Shown here: positions 1 to 4,968 of the stretch, in pieces
How positions within the stretch are numbered: the first letter of the stretch is position 1
How the letters are laid out: each line of letters starts with the position of its first letter
DNA from: Verrucomicrobiales bacterium
GTDB taxonomy: Bacteria > Verrucomicrobiota > Verrucomicrobiia > Limisphaerales > UBA9464
Direction: 5' to 3'
DNA: 8,167 nucleotides
Assembly (NCBI GenBank): GCA_003445095.1
Contig: DLVS01000546.1
Span: 1 to 8,167, forward strand
The notes under the pieces: model-generated
The model's input: the letters and a program-made list of their open reading frames with translations, nothing else
The model's database searches: none
Told to the model about the DNA's origin: nothing
Made by a program: the position numbers and the translations under genes

Positions 1-405
1 GACAACGGTCAGACCGATATACCAGAAGACTTGCGCGGAGTGACGGCGATTGCCGCGGGACTGTATCAAACCATGGCGTTGAAAGCCGATGGCTCGGTGG
101 TGTCGTGGCCGGATCAATCGGAAGAGTTTCCGGTCTTGAGTGGGGTAACGGCGATTGCGGCGGGATGTCACGAGGTGGCGATCATCGGCACCGCGCCGCC
201 CTATCTGCGGCTAGTGCCCGGGCCGGCGGGCGAGCTCCTCTCCTGGCCCGCCAGCGCGACCGACTATTCCCTGCAACTCGCCGACCGCCTCGACTCCGTG
301 AACTGGCAGCCGGCCCCCGGCACGCCCATCCCGGAAGGCAGCCTGAACACCCTGACCGTGACTCCCGCCGCCACCCCGCAGTATTTCCGACTCTTCAAGC
401 CGTGA
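1..405 (+). CDS. 3' end of an RCC1-type repeat secreted protein (5' truncated by window edge)
   Basis: The frame is open from base 1, so only the C-terminal 134 residues are visible and the true start lies to the left. Residues 1-60 carry two RCC1-like blade remnants with the repeated pattern GVTAIAAG...ALKADGSVVSW and a second GVTAIAAG. After them comes a tail starting GTAPPYLRL that contains LLSWPASATDYSLQ, then NWQPAPGTP, and ends QYFRLFKP. RCC1-type repeats fold as a beta-propeller. Tails ending FxRL are common at the C-terminus of large secreted or surface proteins in Verrucomicrobia (family knowledge). The function is unknown; an extracellular or adhesive role is inference. No membrane anchor is visible. 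The last 222 nt recur almost unchanged at 1416-1637. The gene stops at TGA 403-405. Confidence 0.75.
   Translation, partial: DNGQTDIPEDLRGVTAIAAGLYQTMALKADGSVVSWPDQSEEFPVLSGVTAIAAGCHEVAIIGTAPPYLRLVPGPAGELLSWPASATDYSLQLADRLDSVNWQPAPGTPIPEGSLNTLTVTPAATPQYFRLFKP
184..405 (+). repeat. Direct repeat copy A of a gene tail (copy B at 1416-1637)
   Basis: These 222 nt encode the GTAPPYLRL...FRLFKP tail. They match 1416-1637 without gaps, with about 15 mismatches by eye (roughly 93% identity), in the same orientation. Many of the differences change amino acids, for example LQLAD to LQVAD and GSLNTL to GNVNNL, but both copies keep the frame and the stop. The hicAB module lies between the two copies, about 1.0 kb apart. 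Confidence 0.85.
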
Positions 406-571
406 ACCCGGCAATTGCCGAACAGCTCGTGAGCGATGACCTGGCCTTGGGCGGCGTTCGAGGGTGCGGTGTTCGGAGTCACGTCCTGGCAGGCCCGGGC
501 TCTGCCGGACCTCAGCACGAAGGGATCGGCAAGCGCTCAGAGCAAGCCGGGGGACATTCAGAACGGCGAGA

Positions 572-931
572 TCAGGCGGCTTGCAGCAGTCTCCCGACGT
601 GTTCATTGAGACTTCGGCCATCCTTCAGGGCTTTGACGGCCAGGGCTTCATGCAGCTCAGGATTGATTCGTAGGACGAATTTGCCGCTATAGTTCCGGCC
701 GGCAGAAGCGGTTGGAAGCCGCTCGCCGTCGCGCTCAGCCTGCTCGATCAGCATCGCGATGACCTCTTCCAGTTCGCGGGCGGCTTCCGTGGCAGTCTTC
801 CCGTGGCAGCACCGGCCGACCAACGGCGGGGCGCTCCCGAGGAACAATTGATCCTCGTCGGACCATTCCAGGACGCGGAGGTAATCGGCGCCGGGCGGGC
901 GCTCCGAGAGGGACTTCTTTGGCTTCTTCAT
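572..931 (-). CDS. hicB: HicB-type antitoxin
   Basis: The product is 119 aa, starting at the ATG at 931-929. HicB proteins neutralise the HicA mRNA interferase and repress their own operon. Residues about 17-73 match the partial RNase H-like HicB domain: YLRVLEWSDEDQLFLGSAPPL, then a GKTATEAARELEEVIAMLIE helix. Residues about 81-119 (YSGKFVLRINPELHEALAVK...SLNEHVGRLL) form a ribbon-helix-helix DNA-binding segment. The start overlaps the hicA stop by 4 nt (ATGA), the translational coupling usual for such pairs, with the toxin gene first. The frame extends upstream to an ATG at 1129, but that stretch lies antiparallel to nothing and overlaps hicA completely, and its composition is unlike HicB, so the internal ATG is preferred. 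The gene appears intact. A chromosomal regulatory HicB without toxin is ruled out by the adjacent hicA. Confidence 0.88.
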   Translation of the reverse strand: MKKPKKSLSERPPGADYLRVLEWSDEDQLFLGSAPPLVGRCCHGKTATEAARELEEVIAMLIEQAERDGERLPTASAGRNYSGKFVLRINPELHEALAVKALKDGRSLNEHVGRLLQAA

Positions 932-1125
932 GATTGCTCGATTTGATGCAGGGCCTCTTTCACCAGACGCTCTTGGTAACGATGGGCGTCGTCGCCGCTC
1001 TGGCCGCTCAAGACCACCTGAGCCCCGGACGGATGCCGGAACTTTCGGTGGCTGCCCTTCCCACCCCGGTCCACAAAACCGGCCCGTTCCAGCTCCGCCC
1101 GCAGCTCGCGAATCTTCCTCGGCAC
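928..1125 (-). CDS. hicA: HicA-type mRNA interferase toxin
   Basis: The product is 65 aa, close to the usual HicA size of 60-80 aa. HicA toxins have a dsRBD-like fold and cleave mRNA on or off the ribosome. The diagnostic GKGSHRKFRHP motif spans residues 22-32, and H26 corresponds to the catalytic histidine. The C-terminal helix LVKEALHQIEQS is also typical of the family. The start is set at a GTG (1125-1123), because the nearest in-frame upstream codons give no start or HicA-like sequence and an ATG 2 nt further upstream (1129-1127) is in another frame. No Shine-Dalgarno is visible. The gene lies directly upstream of hicB with a 4-nt overlap. A perfect inverted repeat lies just upstream. It appears functional; a shorter N-terminus is possible. 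Confidence 0.85.
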   Translation of the reverse strand: MPRKIRELRAELERAGFVDRGGKGSHRKFRHPSGAQVVLSGQSGDDAHRYQERLVKEALHQIEQS

Positions 1126-1130
1126 GCATG

Positions 1131-1158
1131 ACGATACTGGCGTAGTATCACCGGTCAA
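1131..1158 (-). promoter_or_regulatory. Putative hicAB promoter with operator-like inverted repeat
   Basis: Read on the minus strand there is a -35-like TTGACC (1158-1153), a 16-nt spacer and a -10-like TATCGT (1136-1131). A perfect 6-bp inverted repeat, GATACT-N5-AGTATC, spans 1133-1149 and overlaps the spacer and -10. Its near edge is 7 nt from the GTG start. HicB ribbon-helix-helix domains bind palindromes in their own promoter (family knowledge), so this is the natural operator candidate. The hexamer matches are only moderate, and predicted transcription would begin almost at the start codon. Confidence 0.4.
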
Positions 1159-1364
1159 GCCCGGCGAGAACCCATGAGTTCCGTGGGAGCGGTCTCCGCC
1201 GGAGGGGATCAAGCGCCTTTGGCTCCTGGACCGGCAACAAAGGGATAAAAGCAACACGGTGGCCGGGGGCGAAATTTGATCGGTGTGATGGCCGACGGAG
1301 CTTCCCCCGTGCGACGAACCGTCCATGATTTGCCTAGGGCAGGATCACGCTGGGAGGCCAGATC

Positions 1365-1637
1365 TTGAGCGGGGTGGCGGCGACTGCCACGTCACCGTGT
1401 CAGACTTGGGCGCTCCTCGGCACAGCGCCGCCCTATCTGCGGTTCGTGCCCGGGCCGGCGGGCGCGGCCCTCTCCTGGCCCGCCAGCGCGACCGACTATT
1501 CCCTGCAAGTCGCCGACCGCCTCGACTCCGTGAACTGGCAGCCCGCCCCCGGCACGCCCATCCCGGAAGGCAACGTAAACAACCTGACCGTGACTCCCGC
1601 CTCCACCCCGCAGTATTTCCGGCTCTTCAAGCCGTGA
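1365..1637 (+). pseudogene. Detached C-terminal fragment of an RCC1-type protein gene (copy B)
   Basis: This fragment encodes LSGVAATATS..., a degenerate single RCC1 blade remnant, joined in frame to the same tail as the protein ending at 405 (GTAPPYLRF...YFRLFKP). A stop codon TAG lies in frame at 1335-1337, only ten codons upstream, and no propeller repeats precede it. It is therefore a 5'-truncated relic and not a complete gene. Only the tail (1416-1637) is strongly conserved with copy A; the upstream 50 nt are related but contain a one-codon length difference. An independent small protein starting at TTG 1365 is possible but unlikely. Confidence 0.75.
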
Positions 1638-1676
1638 CCTGGCGCAGGAGAACTCCCGCCCTACGGACGCCAGAGA

Positions 1677-2051
1677 TCACCCACCGCGCGTCAGGAAACG
1701 CGGACCATCGGGACGGGGTTCCCGGCTCAATAAAGAGACCAGCGCACGGGCCACGGCCCCAGGTTGGTCACGGCGAAACGTGCGGTGATCAATCAGTATC
1801 ACCGGCGGGCAGGGTTCCCCCGCCTCAAAGCGCTCCTTCCACCATCGCGGGAGCGTGTTCACGTCAAAGCTGACCAAGGCGCGGCCTTCCATCGCCAGTT
1901 GTGCCAATATCACTGGATCGGGCTGCCCCAGAAACGCGCCTCGGTGCCAATCCGGCAGGCGGATCACATCCACTCCTGGCAGGGCCTTGCCGAGGGCAGC
2001 GGCCAGCGCCGTCGGGCAGTCTTCATCCAGCAACAGGGGCGTCAGCGTCAT
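1677..2051 (-). CDS. DUF5615 PIN-like protein, predicted toxin of a TA pair
   Basis: The product is 124 aa. The N-terminus PLLLDEDCPTALAAAL matches the DUF5615 (COG4634) hallmark LLDExxP, a PIN-like nuclease fold. D9, E10 and D11 are the acidic cluster, followed by GQPDPVILAQLAMEGRALVSFD, where D45 and D63 occupy the positions of the usual 'D..(V/I)L..A...(R)xLVT.D' pattern. Such proteins are predicted RNase toxins paired with DUF433-type antitoxins; the activity here is inferred. The ATG at 2051-2049 overlaps the upstream antitoxin stop by 4 nt (ATGA). The C-terminal 25 residues are rich in R and P and family-nonspecific. The gene is complete, with no frameshift seen. It ends at 1677, 39 nt from the end of the plus-strand relic. 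Confidence 0.75.
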   Translation of the reverse strand: MTLTPLLLDEDCPTALAAALGKALPGVDVIRLPDWHRGAFLGQPDPVILAQLAMEGRALVSFDVNTLPRWWKERFEAGEPCPPVILIDHRTFRRDQPGAVARALVSLLSREPRPDGPRFLTRGG

Positions 2052-2467
2052 CCGTCCACCACTTCCAGCCCGGGCAACAACCGTTTCAAGGTCTCGTGGC
2101 TGATGGCATCCGCGTCGGCCAGCAGGGGATTGATTTCGTCGGCGAAGTCGTTGGCGTAGTTCATGGCGGCGGCCACCAGCAACGGCGGAAGTGCCAGCGT
2201 GCGCGCGGCCTTACGCGGGTCGCCGCCACACTCTCGGACAACCTGGGCCACCTGCCATACGGCCAGGCGATGTCCGGTCAGGAAGGCCAGCCGGCCCGCC
2301 GGGGTGTCGCGAAAATCAATGCCGGCGTATTCGGCGCGGCGCAGCCCCTCGCAGACCAATTGCGCGCCCACCTGGGCGGGATACGCCTGCCGCCGGCGGG
2401 CATAACGGTTGAGGGCGGCGGCTTCCCTGGGCCGGAAACGGAAACGGATGGCCACGTCCTTGGTCAT
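2048..2467 (-). CDS. DUF433-like antitoxin partner of the DUF5615 protein
   Basis: The product is 139 aa. Residues about 58-111 (GRLAFLTGHRLAVWQVAQVV...GGDPRKAARTLALPPLLVAAAMNYANDFADEI) follow the DUF433/COG2442 pattern: a 'GRP.i.GtRi.V..i' strand and helix, then helix-turn-helix-like helices ending in '...A..Y....DEI'. The first 45 residues (VAIRFRFRPREAAALNRYARRR...) are a basic extension that could be a ribbon-helix-helix-like DNA-binding segment; this is inferred from pattern only. The start is ATG 2467-2465, which overlaps the stop of the upstream HepT remnant as ATGA. Extension to 2515 would add residues that overlap hepT and look unlike the family. Its own stop overlaps the DUF5615 start. 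Known DUF433-DUF5615 neighbours support an antitoxin and autoregulator role. Confidence 0.72.
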   Translation of the reverse strand: MTKDVAIRFRFRPREAAALNRYARRRQAYPAQVGAQLVCEGLRRAEYAGIDFRDTPAGRLAFLTGHRLAVWQVAQVVRECGGDPRKAARTLALPPLLVAAAMNYANDFADEINPLLADADAISHETLKRLLPGLEVVDG

Positions 2468-2715
2468 GAGGAATACGATGCACACGCCGGATGCTCCCGG
2501 CAAGCAACCTGCCACTCCAGATCGGGAAACCGTGCGCGGGTTTCCTCGGGAACATTTTTGGCGGCCTCGCCGATGATCTCAACACTGCGGACAAAGGCAC
2601 GTTTGCGTACTTCATCGGGGAGGAAGACCCCGGCGCTCACCAAGGCCACCTGGGCTGACAGGAACTCCGCCTCGCGCAGGATATCCCGCAGCCGCTCAAG
2701 GGTGGTCGGAAGCAT
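2464..2715 (-). pseudogene. hepT: C-terminally truncated HepT (HEPN, DUF86) toxin
   Basis: The product is 83 aa, against about 110-140 for intact HepT RNases. Residues 1-64 fit the family: an N-terminal helix, then the signature RSVEIIGEAAKNVPEETRARFPDLEW (43-68). The expected continuation 'AGMRNxxxHxY', which supplies the RX4-6HXY catalytic motif and the tyrosine that MntA modifies, is missing. The frame instead runs into ACREHPACASYSS and stops with TGA at 2466-2464, inside the ATG of the next antitoxin. No other frame restores a clean motif; one adjacent frame gives AGSIRRVHRIPHD, a poor resemblance. It is probably an inactive relic or a recombination product. The ATG at 2715 overlaps the 3' end of the upstream mntA by 20 nt. 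Confidence 0.72.
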
Positions 2716-2990
2716 ACCGCACGGTGGGCCGGATCAGGCGCGCTTGTGTTTCGGTGAGCGATTTATCCGTGACCAGATCGACGCGACGCTGGCACAGAGC
2801 TTCCAACCGTTCGTGAAGGGCAAAAAAAATTGTCATACGTGCGCTTGGCCTCGTCGAATTCGACATAAACGTCCACATCACTGTCCGAGCGCTCCTCGCC
2901 GCACGCGAACGAACCAAAGATTCCGATTCGCCGGGCGCCGAGTTCTCGGAGCGCCGCCCTGTGGGAAGCAATGGCGGCCAGTGGATTCAT
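2696..2990 (-). pseudogene. mntA: MNT-type nucleotidyltransferase antitoxin split by a homopolymer frameshift
   Basis: The N-terminal frame from ATG 2990-2988 gives MNPLAAIASH...RIGIFGSFACGEERSDSDVDVYVEF...TYDNFF. It has the full minimal nucleotidyltransferase signature GSX10DXD (G26, S27, D38, D40). At 2822-2829 an A8 run (T8 on the coding strand) shifts the frame. As written, frame 1 runs on to a meaningless tail ending at 2763 (75 aa). The family C-terminus ALHERLEALCQRRVDLVTDKSL continues in the next frame to TGA 2698-2696. Removing one base of the run gives an unbroken 97-aa protein, the usual MntA length. MntA AMPylates HepT to silence it (family knowledge). The break may be a sequencing error, true decay or a slippage site. 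The gene is upstream of hepT as in the canonical order. Confidence 0.8.
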
Positions 2991-3003
2991 CGTGCTTGCG
3001 ATG

Positions 3004-3033
3004 AGATTACGCTGGACTGCCACCTTGGAGCAA
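3004..3033 (-). promoter_or_regulatory. Weak candidate promoter for the mntA-hepT-DUF433-DUF5615 array
   Basis: On the minus strand, TTGCTC (3033-3028) and TAATCT (3009-3004) are separated by 18 nt, upstream of the ATG at 2990. Inverted repeats surround it: CCACCT/AGGTGG at 3020-3025 and 3036-3041, and TGCTTGC/GCAAGCA at 2993-2999 and 3030-3036. These could be operator half-sites. The hexamer matches are poor, so this is only a candidate. Confidence 0.22.
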
Positions 3034-3060
3034 GCAGGTGGTTGCCGGTATGCAATGTTC

Positions 3061-3080
3061 GCGCGGTCGTCCGACCGCGC
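3061..3080. repeat. Perfect palindrome with 9-bp arms and 2-nt centre
   Basis: GCGCGGTCG and CGACCGCGC flank a TC centre. The very small loop resembles those of the palindromes at 4784-4799 and 4827-4842, so it may belong to the same class of interspersed palindromic element. It sits just before the gene-tail relic at 3095. A role as a terminator is unlikely because no T-run follows on either strand. Confidence 0.6.
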
Positions 3081-3094
3081 TCCGGACGCTGCGC

Positions 3095-3348
3095 CACCCG
3101 GTGATCCTCAGCGGCGGCCCCGGCTTTGGCGCAACGACCAACGGCTTCGGCTTCCTCATCTCCTGGGCCCCGGGCGCTTCGGTCGTGGTGGAAGCCAGCC
3201 CCGACCTCGCCGCTCCTGTCTGGACTCCGGTGAGCACCAACACCCTCACCGCCGGCACAGAGTCGGGGCAGGCCGGCGGCTCGGCCCGTTCACCGACCCG
3301 CAGTGGATGAATCACCTCAGCCGCCTCTACCGCCTCGTCTCGCAGTGA
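3095..3348 (+). pseudogene. Frameshifted C-terminal module of a secreted protein, copy 1
   Basis: Frame 2 encodes HPVILSGGPGFGATTNGFGFLISW, then VVVEASPDLAAPVWTPVSTNTLTAGT. This matches a C-terminal module common in secreted Verrucomicrobia proteins, usually of the form 'FGF.i.G....VVVEAS.nL..PvW.pv.TNtLt.G.s.FsDPQW.NyP.RfYRLrsp' (family knowledge). An insertion of about 20-25 nt after 3258 breaks the frame, and the module finishes in frame 1 as FTDPQWMNHLSRLYRLVSQ with TGA at 3346-3348. No upstream gene body is present. It is a relic of a gene 3' end. A second relic of the same module lies at 4433, on the other side of vapBC. Confidence 0.75.
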
Positions 3349-3604
3349 GAGGACCGGGTTGGCTGGCAACGAAGCCATGAAAGCACAACTCCCGCTTGCG
3401 AAAGCCCCCCTGCTTGAAGATTCCCCCCGAGCCCTTCAACGCCCGCCGGGACGCGCCGGTTCCTGCTGGGCTGCTCCTGTTCAACTTGTCCGAGGGGCAT
3501 CTCGCCGTGGCCTGGTAGGGTCCGGGACGAGAACGCGAAGTGATTCCCCTCCAATTTCTCTCACCGCTCAAACCCCAAGGCCGGGAGAAGAAACCATGAA
3601 AGCC

Positions 3605-4009
3605 TTAACGAATCGGCGGGAACTCATACGGCACCGGTTGCCGACCATGACGACGGTAGGCAACGAAGTCCCGGCGATCCACCGTCCACACCTTGCACCG
3701 CTCGTTCAACTCCGTCATGCGGACCACACAGGCATCGGCCAAATCCATGGGCCGATCGGCATACTTGGTGATCAAGGCGAGCACGCGCGCCATCTCCTCG
3801 GCGAGATCAAAATCCAGGACCAGATCGCCGCGGGAAATCAGCGTGAGCACCGGACGGGGATCGGGGAAAAAACTGCAGGCTTCGGTCACCACTGCATCGC
3901 AAGTGAAGAAGGGACTGTGCCGGCGAAAGGCGTTTGCCGCCCAGGCGTGCGCCGGATCATCGGCCGCCAGCAAAGCCACAATGACGCCCGTGTCAGCGAT
4001 CGGTTTCAC
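3605..4009 (-). CDS. vapC: VapC-type PIN-domain RNase toxin
   Basis: The product is 134 aa, standard VapC length. PIN domains are Mg2+-dependent RNases with a quartet of acidic residues. They are visible here: D6 in PIADTGVIVALL, E43 in AVVTEAC, D89/D92 in MDLADACVVRM, and D111 in VWTVDRRDF (with D114). The order and spacing fit the family. The start is a GTG at 4009-4007, chosen because PIADTG must be near the N-terminus; it overlaps the 3' end of vapB by 17 nt. The gene appears intact. The target RNA is not predictable; tRNA or rRNA cleavage is typical of the family. It ends at 3605, just beyond a plus-strand Shine-Dalgarno-like sequence and ATG at 3583-3598, which may be the start of a displaced gene. 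Confidence 0.85.
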   Translation of the reverse strand: MKPIADTGVIVALLAADDPAHAWAANAFRRHSPFFTCDAVVTEACSFFPDPRPVLTLISRGDLVLDFDLAEEMARVLALITKYADRPMDLADACVVRMTELNERCKVWTVDRRDFVAYRRHGRQPVPYEFPPIR

Positions 4010-4259
4010 GCTTTGAACGGGACCGCCGGCTCAAGACTTCCCGCACCCGCTGGTTGGTCGCAGACCCACCGCCCAACTCAAAGGCCCCGACCAAATCCTC
4101 CGACGCAAACGGGCGCCGGGACTGGCCGTTGGACGTCTCCAAGTCCCGCTCGATCAGGTTGCGGACATAACCGGCCCGATCCAGGCCGAGTTGCACCGCG
4201 CGCGCCTCGGCCTTGGCCAGCAGATGCGGGGCGACTCTCACGGTGAGCACTCTTGACAT
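3993..4259 (-). CDS. vapB: VapB-type ribbon-helix-helix antitoxin
   Basis: The product is 88 aa from ATG 4259-4257. Residues 1-42 (SRVLTVRVAPHLLAKAEARAVQLGLDRAGYVRNLIERDLE) are a ribbon-helix-helix/CopG-like segment, beta strand then two helices, that would dimerise and bind the operon operator. Residues about 50-88 are polar and basic and would wrap around VapC, as antitoxin tails do (family knowledge). An upstream ATG at 4283 would add eight residues, but the beta strand RVLTVRV sits best near the N-terminus with the later start. The gene precedes vapC and overlaps it by 17 nt, which supports co-translation. It appears intact. Confidence 0.8.
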   Translation of the reverse strand: MSRVLTVRVAPHLLAKAEARAVQLGLDRAGYVRNLIERDLETSNGQSRRPFASEDLVGAFELGGGSATNQRVREVLSRRSRSKRETDR

Positions 4260-4266
4260 ACGCCAA

Positions 4267-4295
4267 TGAATACACCGCGACACCAGGACTGTAAA
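4267..4295 (-). promoter_or_regulatory. Candidate vapBC promoter
   Basis: On the minus strand, TTTACA (4295-4290, 5 of 6 to TTGACA) and TATTCA (4272-4267) are separated by 17 nt. Only 7 nt separate the -10 from the vapB ATG, so the transcript would be leaderless or nearly so. The -10 match is weak. Confidence 0.35.
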
Positions 4296-4309
4296 GCGGA
4301 CTCATTGGG

Positions 4310-4340
4310 GACAGACCTATAACCTATAGGGACATCTGTC
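4310..4340. repeat. Bulged palindrome, possible mobile-element end or REP-like site
   Basis: GACAGA (4310-4315) pairs with TCTGTC (4335-4340), and CCTAT (4316-4320) with ATAGG (4326-4330), leaving an AACCT loop and a GACA bulge. The surrounding bases (GGGGACAG on the left) are less GC-rich than the rest of the window. This could be a relic of an inserted element's end. No transposase is next to it, so identity is open. It lies between vapB and a gene-tail relic. Confidence 0.5.
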
Positions 4341-4432
4341 ACGTTTTGGCGCAGTGACCAACACCCGCGAATCATTGTGAAAACTCCTCATCCGCCCATC
4401 ATCTCCCTTGCGCTGTGTCCCCGCCCGACGGG

Positions 4433-4521
4433 ACGCCCATAAGCACCAACACCCTCTCCGCTGGCACCTCACCGTTCACCAACCCGCCGTAGAGCAACCG
4501 TCTTACCGCCTCTGGCGGGTG
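4433..4521 (+). pseudogene. Degraded C-terminal module of a secreted protein, copy 2
   Basis: Frame 2 encodes ISTNTLSAGTSPFTNPP and then hits TAG at 4490-4492. The terminal SYRLWR appears in frame 1 from 4501. The string AGCACCAACACCCTC, then CCGC.GGCAC, matches the relic at 3095-3348 (VSTNTLTAGT...FTDPQW...LYRL). Here the module has lost its first half and carries a stop and a frameshift. It is a very short relic, identified only by its likeness to the better-preserved copy. Confidence 0.6.
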
Positions 4522-4594
4522 GGTTTAGGCGTCGCGCCGGGACCGCGTTGACCCACCTTTTTCGCGTGGTTCGCTAAAGAATCAGTAGGACGAG

Positions 4595-4968
4595 GTTTTC
4601 GGCGGGACGCCGAAAACAGCCCGCCGGAGGCAGGCGCTCCCCGAGCACCCGATCTTCACCTCCGGAGTCCTCTTAGGAATTCGGCATCAAGGCGGCACGG
4701 AGCGCGGACGGCCTCGTCCGCCGCGGCGCTGGCCGGCAGCGACGCGTCGGCGTGGGCTTCGTTGGGTTCGTTTCGACGTTGCGGCGGGATTTATCCCGCA
4801 TGCCCAGTTGCCAGAGCAACTGGGCCGCGGACTTCAGTCCGCAGGAACGCTGATTCGCGACAGAACCACCGGGAGTCTCTTGGCGTGTTGCCCGTCACGA
4901 CGGTCCTGCGGAATAAATTCCGTTTCGCGGCCTGAAAATGGCCAAACTCCAGTGTTCGCTCTGCGAAC
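4595..4968. repeat. Cluster of seven small-loop palindromes in a gene-free spacer
   Basis: Perfect arms were found at 4595-4617 (10-bp arms, loop GGA), 4704-4721 (7 bp, loop GCCT), 4784-4799 (GCGGGAT-TT-ATCCCGC), 4803-4824 (CCCAGTTG, loop 6), 4827-4842 (GCGGACT-TC-AGTCCGC), 4909-4922 (CGGAAT-AA-ATTCCG) and 4954-4968 (GTTCGC-TCT-GCGAAC). Three are packed within 59 nt. The sequences differ from one another, so this is a set of hairpins and not a tandem repeat. No T-run suggests termination. The 500-nt stretch 4552-5051 holds no credible gene. Similar interspersed palindromes occur in Verrucomicrobia spacers (general impression, not checked). Confidence 0.65.

Noticed and set aside
409..420. Perfect 12-nt palindrome CGGCAATTGCCG just after the first stop codon
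   Set aside because: It has no loop, so it cannot fold as a useful hairpin, and no T-run follows; one such 12-mer is not remarkable.
105..692. Overlapping open frames across the RCC1-type gene end and hicB
   Set aside because: They are alternative frames or antisense of recognised sequences, with Arg/Pro/Ser-rich composition and no homology I can recognise.
1901..3004. A 367-codon open frame on the plus strand
   Set aside because: It lies antisense to the DUF5615, DUF433-like, HepT and MNT genes, all with family motifs. Its translation is R/P/G-rich with no recognisable domain, as expected for an antisense shadow in GC-rich DNA.
3359..4246. A 295-codon open frame on the plus strand
   Set aside because: It is mostly antisense to vapC and vapB, whose acidic quartet and RHH pattern are clear. 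Only its SD/ATG region at 3583-3598 deserved a note.
1..4600. Integrase, transposase, CRISPR array or phage gene that would explain the island
   Set aside because: I looked in all frames for recombinase or Cas-like motifs and for regularly spaced repeats and saw none. Mobility of the island is only inferred from relics and repeats.
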